Origin: Chrysophaeum taylorii
Lineage: Eukaryota; Sar; Pelagophyceae; Pelagomonadales; Pelagomonadaceae
Direction: 5' to 3'
Assembly: GCA_029834535.1 (NCBI GenBank)
Contig: JAQMWT010000673.1
Coordinates: 1 to 64,000, forward strand
Length of the DNA stretch: 64,000 nt
Numbering within the stretch: the stretch's first letter is position 1; each line of letters opens with the position of its first letter. Shown piece by piece: positions 60,001-64,000 of this stretch. The notes beneath the pieces are model-generated. The model had not been told where the DNA came from. It saw nothing but the letters and a program-made list of their open reading frames with translations, and searched no databases. A program made the translations under genes and the position numbers.

Positions 60001-61168
60001 CGGCTCGACCGTCGCGCTCGCCGGCCGCACTAATCTCGAATTCAAAGGGTTCGGCGGCTGGTTCGTCGTCGTCAAGGGCTCGGTCCACGTCACGCAGCGT
60101 CCCGAGAGAGCCGTTGCGGCGATCGATCCAGAGGAAGTTGTCCTCACGTCGGGCGCCGTCTGCTGCCTCGAGGAACAGCTCCTCGACCTGCCCTTCGCCT
60201 CGACCTACCGCACCGTCTCGAACTGCAAAATTGCCTTCTTCGACCGCGCGGCCATGCACGCCCTCGCCGCGCGCAACGCTGCCGTCCGCTTCAGCCTCTG
60301 GTGGTCGGTCGCGCTCTCGGCGTTGCGAGGGTACGAAGAGTTTGCCCGCCTCCCGGCTCGCGAACTCGACGCGCTCTCGCGCCACGCCAAGTTTGTCGAG
60401 GCACCCGACGACGCGCGCGTCGCCGCCCAGCGACAGCAGCGGAAGAAGGCTTCCTTTCCTTATTCCAAAGACGACGAGCGTGCCCCGCTCGTGTCAGACG
60501 GTGGTGGCGCTCCGGTGACCGCCGAGGACGCGACCGGCTACATCCTATGCTGCTCGGCTCCCAAGAATGAACCCGTCGAAGACGAGATCCCCGTCGGCGC
60601 CGGCGCCGGGGCGGCCCCCGACGCCGCCCTCGACGACCAGCCGCCGCGAGAAGACGTTTACCTTCTCGACTCGACGCCCATGGATGCTCCCTCGGAAGCC
60701 AAGGACTCGGATCCCAAAGACGACGACGACGACGACGATCTCATGCTCGCGCTTAGCCTCCCGGCTGGTCACTCGCTCCTCCTGCTCCGCGGCGCCGCCA
60801 AGACGGCGACCGACGCGGGAGGGGCCCTCAAGGTCAACACGGCAATCACTCTCATCACGATCGACCCGACAGCGACGTCCCGCCAAATCCGCCTCGGCTT
60901 CGCCGCCAAGGCTTTTATCCTCGACGACTCCCTCCTCAAGACCCAGGGTGTTTGCATCCATGATGACCACGACCTCGTCGCGTCCGACCCCAGCCTCGCC
61001 AACGTCAAAAACACCCGTGCCTCGGCCATCAAGCAGCTCAACGCTAAGTCTCCTCCTCCCGCCGAGGATCGCTTTTCGTGGTTGCACAACCACATGCGTT
61101 CCAAGGCGAGGCGCGCACAGCAACGCAGCATGATTGTCGGCGGCAACAACGCCAAGAACGACCCTTAG
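57100..61168 (+). CDS. SOS1/NHX7-type plasma-membrane Na+/H+ antiporter
   Basis: Exons 57100-57174 and 57221-61168 (46-nt GTACGA...GCAG intron) give 1340 residues. About twelve membrane helices occupy the first ~450 residues. They include ILVFESAFNTETHIF, FGAITAATDPVAVVALLKEL (the ND/DP ion-binding motif region), IEGESLLNDGTAIVVFEVFY and YGGLRGAVGLALALII, all characteristic of SOS1/NHE transporters. The long cytosolic tail has a cyclic-nucleotide-binding-like domain at about 910-1030 (LSQSERATILSDPAVCHVEAVAAGST...GWFVVVKGSVHV), as in SOS1, then an acidic low-complexity end. It exchanges Na+ for H+ across the plasma membrane for salt and pH balance. The length is like plant SOS1 (~1150) with an extended tail. 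Confidence 0.85.
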
Positions 61169-61963
61169 TAGTGAAAAAGGAGAAAACGACGACGACGACG
61201 AGGATGAAAGTGTTGTTGTCGTTTCTCCCGCCGCTAGTCATGACGGCAACGATGATAATTCACCACCACCACCACCACCACTACGAAAGCTTCTTCTTCT
61301 TCTTCTCCTTCCTTTTGCGACCACAAAGCACGCACGTCTGTATTATTGAAAAACAAAAAACAAATAGCGCCTTCCCCTTGCTGTCACGTCACGACGAGTT
61401 CAAAATTCACCGCACCATCGGCTGAGCTCAGACGACGACGACAATGACGACACGGGCTGGCTGCCAGCGACTCACTCTGCAGCGCACGCGTGTTGTTGTT
61501 ACAACAAGCCTATTCTTCGCTCATCTTGGCGGCGAACGTGATGACGACGACGACCATTGTTGCGGTGGTTCGAATCACAACACACACACCTCCCCGCGCC
61601 GCAGGCCCTTGCCCGATTTGCGCGACCCGTCATTGTCAGCGCCTGTACATCGACCCGCTACGCTTCTCTCGCCTCACCTATGTGAAAGAAAAAGAAAGAA
61701 AGAAAGAAAGAAGAAGCCCTCCTGCCGCCCACGCCCATGCCGCGAACTCCGTCATACATTGTGCCGTCGACGAGAATCAATGCGTGCATGTAACATACAT
61801 CATACGTTCGGCAGGCGCTTGCCTAGTGTGTTCTTCAGACCGAGACAGTTTGTTGTGAAGGTCATTGGTATGCTCGTCGTCGGTCGTCATGAGGGTCTTT
61901 CTTTGTGTTCTAGGTCTTAAAGGCGCGGTGCCGAAGAGGCGCGGCAATGCCGACCTAGGATGA
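61169..61963. other. Intergenic, simple repeats only
   Basis: Convergent 3' regions of the antiporter and membrane-protein genes. Contains (GAC)n at 61187-61203, (CAC)n at 61260-61282 and (GAAA)n at 61684-61710. No gene recognised. Confidence 0.65.
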
Positions 61964-62665
61964 TCAGGAATGGCCTCGCCGATGCTGCGTGTGAGCAACG
62001 TTGGCATGCGAGATTCGCTGAATTGCGGCGTCTTCCACCGGGTCTCTCGAGTAGCGACAAACCGAGGCGGCGACCGCGGGGATCGCCGCGCACGTCGCGT
62101 AGGTTTGGACGGCGATCCAGGACGCGGTTGCTTCGTCGGTGCCGCAGGGTGGGTGGCGCAGGAGGTGGAGCAATAGTGCGGCCGAAACGGCGAGAAAGAG
62201 GACGACTGGGCAACGGCATCGTCGGAAGTTGAGTCTGTCGATGGTGACCGAGGCGAGCGTCGCCGCCTTGTGCAGCTGGAAGGAGAGCGCGTGGCGATAG
62301 AGCGAGTACCGCCGTTCGAGGATCCGGAGCGCGAAGAGCGCCGTAGCGCCGGTGGCGACCCGACACGCGAAGAGCGTACGGCATGCGAAATTTGTGGTCG
62401 CGAGGGGCAACAGCGCCGCGCCTGCCGCGACGAGCGTCGCGGCCCACGCGGCAACATGCACGAGGGCTTCGATCGGCCGCTCGCACAACCACGCGCCGAG
62501 CGCCGGCACGAGCGTGTATAGCGGCGGCGTCAACGGCAGCAAGTCTGGATCTGGTAGCGACGTTTCGACAGGGGCCCAGGGCTTGGCCGAATCGGCGGGG
62601 GCGCGGTAATTGAGCCAGGCTGTCACATCCTGCTGGGCGAGCCTTCCTTTCTCCTCGTCACTCAT
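61964..62665 (-). CDS. Multi-span membrane protein of unknown family
   Basis: A 233-residue protein, start MSDEEKGRLAQQDVTAWLNY. After a soluble N-terminus there are about four hydrophobic segments: PPLYTLVPALGAWL/ALVHVAAWAATLVAAGAALL, RTLFACRVATGATALFAL, CPVVLFLAVSAALLLHLL and YATCAAIPAVAASVC. The C-terminus is polar with several His. No family is recognised and no targeting signal is clear. GC content and absence of stops fit a real gene. Confidence 0.5.
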   Translation of the reverse strand: MSDEEKGRLAQQDVTAWLNYRAPADSAKPWAPVETSLPDPDLLPLTPPLYTLVPALGAWLCERPIEALVHVAAWAATLVAAGAALLPLATTNFACRTLFACRVATGATALFALRILERRYSLYRHALSFQLHKAATLASVTIDRLNFRRCRCPVVLFLAVSAALLLHLLRHPPCGTDEATASWIAVQTYATCAAIPAVAASVCRYSRDPVEDAAIQRISHANVAHTQHRRGHS

Positions 62666-63375
62666 CTTCGCAGGCCGTATCGACCCGCGTGGTGCGGCTT
62701 GTCGTCGTTGTCGAGCCTCGGCGGCCCGCCCTTAAGAGGGAAATTTCGTATTCGACTACCCCAACGTGCCAGCAGGGGGGGGGTCGTTGTACGAAAAGAT
62801 ATTCCTCCCCGCCGCCGAAGGTTCGCCTGCAGCGAGGCCACGCCACTTGGATGCCTCTAGACGCTCCGATCGGGCTCCTCGCGGCACAGTGTACGCCCGC
62901 GAGCACCGCCCGATAATCAGCACCAACCCTCTCTTGCTAGAGAAAGAGCACCGTCGTCGCGACGTAAATGTCTGATTTTCCTTCCTCCTACTACGGCCCA
63001 CGCATGCACTTGCGATCCCTCCCTCTATAACCTCGGCGGTACACAGATCGTGGTGCTTGCCATAGAACCACCATATGGTAGTGAGTGTGGTGCTATCTGG
63101 AGCGGGGTGACCCCGCGTGCCGGGGTCGTCGGGCTTGGAGTGATTATATGCGAAATCGGTGGGAATTTACGACGTCGGGGGGAAAACGAAAATGCGCGCG
63201 GGCGCAAAAGCAGGGCGCAGACTCGGTCAACAGCAGGCGGGGGGGGGGGCGACCGAAGAAGAAGAGACGAAGGTCGCAACGTGACGTGCGGTCGCGAGAT
63301 AAGGGGGGAGTCGACCTTGCGTGCGTTATGCTTTCGTTTCGCGCGCTTCCAGAGGAGTGAAAGGTGTACCCTCAC
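62666..63375. other. Intergenic, no gene supported
   Basis: Open frames on both strands here are short and repetitive (Gly, Pro or Arg runs). It covers the upstream region of the membrane-protein gene and the downstream region of the RING gene. A GTAAGT sequence overlaps the RING stop codon, so an unseen 3' exon cannot be excluded. Confidence 0.5.
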
Positions 63376-64000
63376 TTACTTGGCGGAGGCGGCCTTGTCG
63401 TCGTCGTCTGCGCGGGGTGCGACGTCCTTGCCGCAGAGAGGACACATGCGGTTGAGGAGAAGCCATTGCTCGATACCTTTAAGACGAAGAATATTCACCA
63501 CGCGACGAGACAGAAAAGCACTCACACTCGGCGTGCTCGGCGTGTCGGCAAGGAAGGATTCGGAGCTGGTCGTCGGGCTCGAACTCTACGCGGCATATGG
63601 CACACTGTTCGCCGACGATGGCGCCGGCCGCCGCGGCTTCGGAAAAAACGCAAGTCGGAAGATCGTCGATGGCCGACTTTGAGGTGCCCTTTGAGACCTT
63701 GCCAATGTTCTCGCCGAGCTGCGTGAGTTCGTCGAAGGTCATCTGCGAAGGGCTAACGTTCCGGGGGAGAGTGCCCGTCGGAACATCGCGACCTCCGTTG
63801 AGGGCGAGAAACAATGCCCTGTCGTCTTCCTCCTGCTGTAGCCGCCACGCGAGCGCGAAACTCTCGTCGATCTCTTCCTCCTCCTCCTCCTCCTCCTCCT
63901 CGTCGCGCGGGCCCTCGACTTGAGCAGCCTCGAGCTCCGCGAGCCGCGCGGCTCCCTCGCGTTGCGCCGTCATGTACTCCTCTTCTTCGCACTGGAGGGC
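63376..64000 (-). CDS. RING-H2 zinc finger protein (5' end cut by window)
   Basis: Exons 64000-63526 (still open at the window edge) and 63476-63376, with a 49-nt GTGAGT...AAAG intron. The first Met inside the window (63973) gives 182 residues, but the frame is open upstream, so the true start may lie outside. An acidic Glu run is followed by ESFALAWRLQQEEDDRALF (a UIM-like pattern). The RING-H2 is CAICRVEFEPDDQLRILPCR, HAEHAEC+IEQWLLLNRMCPLCG, with all eight ligands in place only after splicing. It is a probable E3 ubiquitin ligase. The substrate is unknown. Confidence 0.75.

Overview
The window is nuclear DNA of a photosynthetic, flagellated eukaryote with a secondary plastid. A GC-rich ochrophyte (for example a pelagophyte-like stramenopile) is the best guess. 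Three things point this way. Several proteins start with a signal peptide followed by an 'A/G-F' plastid-entry motif (near 12.06, 13.30, 24.25, 25.48 and 32.96 kb). CFAP99 implies cilia or flagella. The genes are spliceosomal, with tiny introns of 37-61 nt and one of 132 nt. Species identity is inference only.

Layout. 0-1.7 kb: AT-richer DNA with no recognisable gene. 1.7-33 kb: a very compact run of GC-rich host genes, often in head-to-head pairs 48-132 bp apart. They encode a C2-PPPDE protease, a thioredoxin-like Fe-S protein, an importin-beta protein, CFAP99, a small plastid membrane protein, EAF, a plastid SDR, Rab18, an EF-hand protein, NUP54, an EF-hand/RanBP2-zinc-finger protein, poly(A) polymerase, a plastid membrane protein, arogenate dehydrogenase, a hypothetical protein, a MalY/PatB lyase, HflX and a COG2509-type flavoprotein. 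33.2-37.4 kb: a Crypton-like tyrosine-recombinase gene, a GC-rich minisatellite with inverted symmetry, and one isolated copy of a Helitron-derived repeat. 37.4-39.1 kb: AT-rich, no gene seen. 39.1-42.8 kb: ALG13, an HPAT/SERGT-type glycosyltransferase and a SpoU/TrmH RNA methylase. 42.8-44.7 kb: no gene seen. 44.7-49.1 kb: a secretory methyltransferase-like protein, CLPTM1 and WDR74. 49.1-54.36 kb: five head-to-tail copies of the ~1 kb Helitron-derived unit. 54.4-55.9 kb: no gene seen. 55.9-64 kb: MTFP1, an SOS1-type Na+/H+ antiporter, a multi-span membrane protein and a RING-H2 protein cut by the window end.

The genes are housekeeping functions (nuclear transport, mRNA 3'-end formation and elongation, ribosome assembly, glycosylation, trafficking, plastid metabolism) and do not form one pathway. 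The most unusual content is the six-copy Helitron helicase-fragment family with its tandem array, a palindromic motif shared between that family and a host bidirectional promoter, a 12-nt microexon encoding the catalytic aspartates of poly(A) polymerase, and a GT(G/A)CG splice-donor preference.
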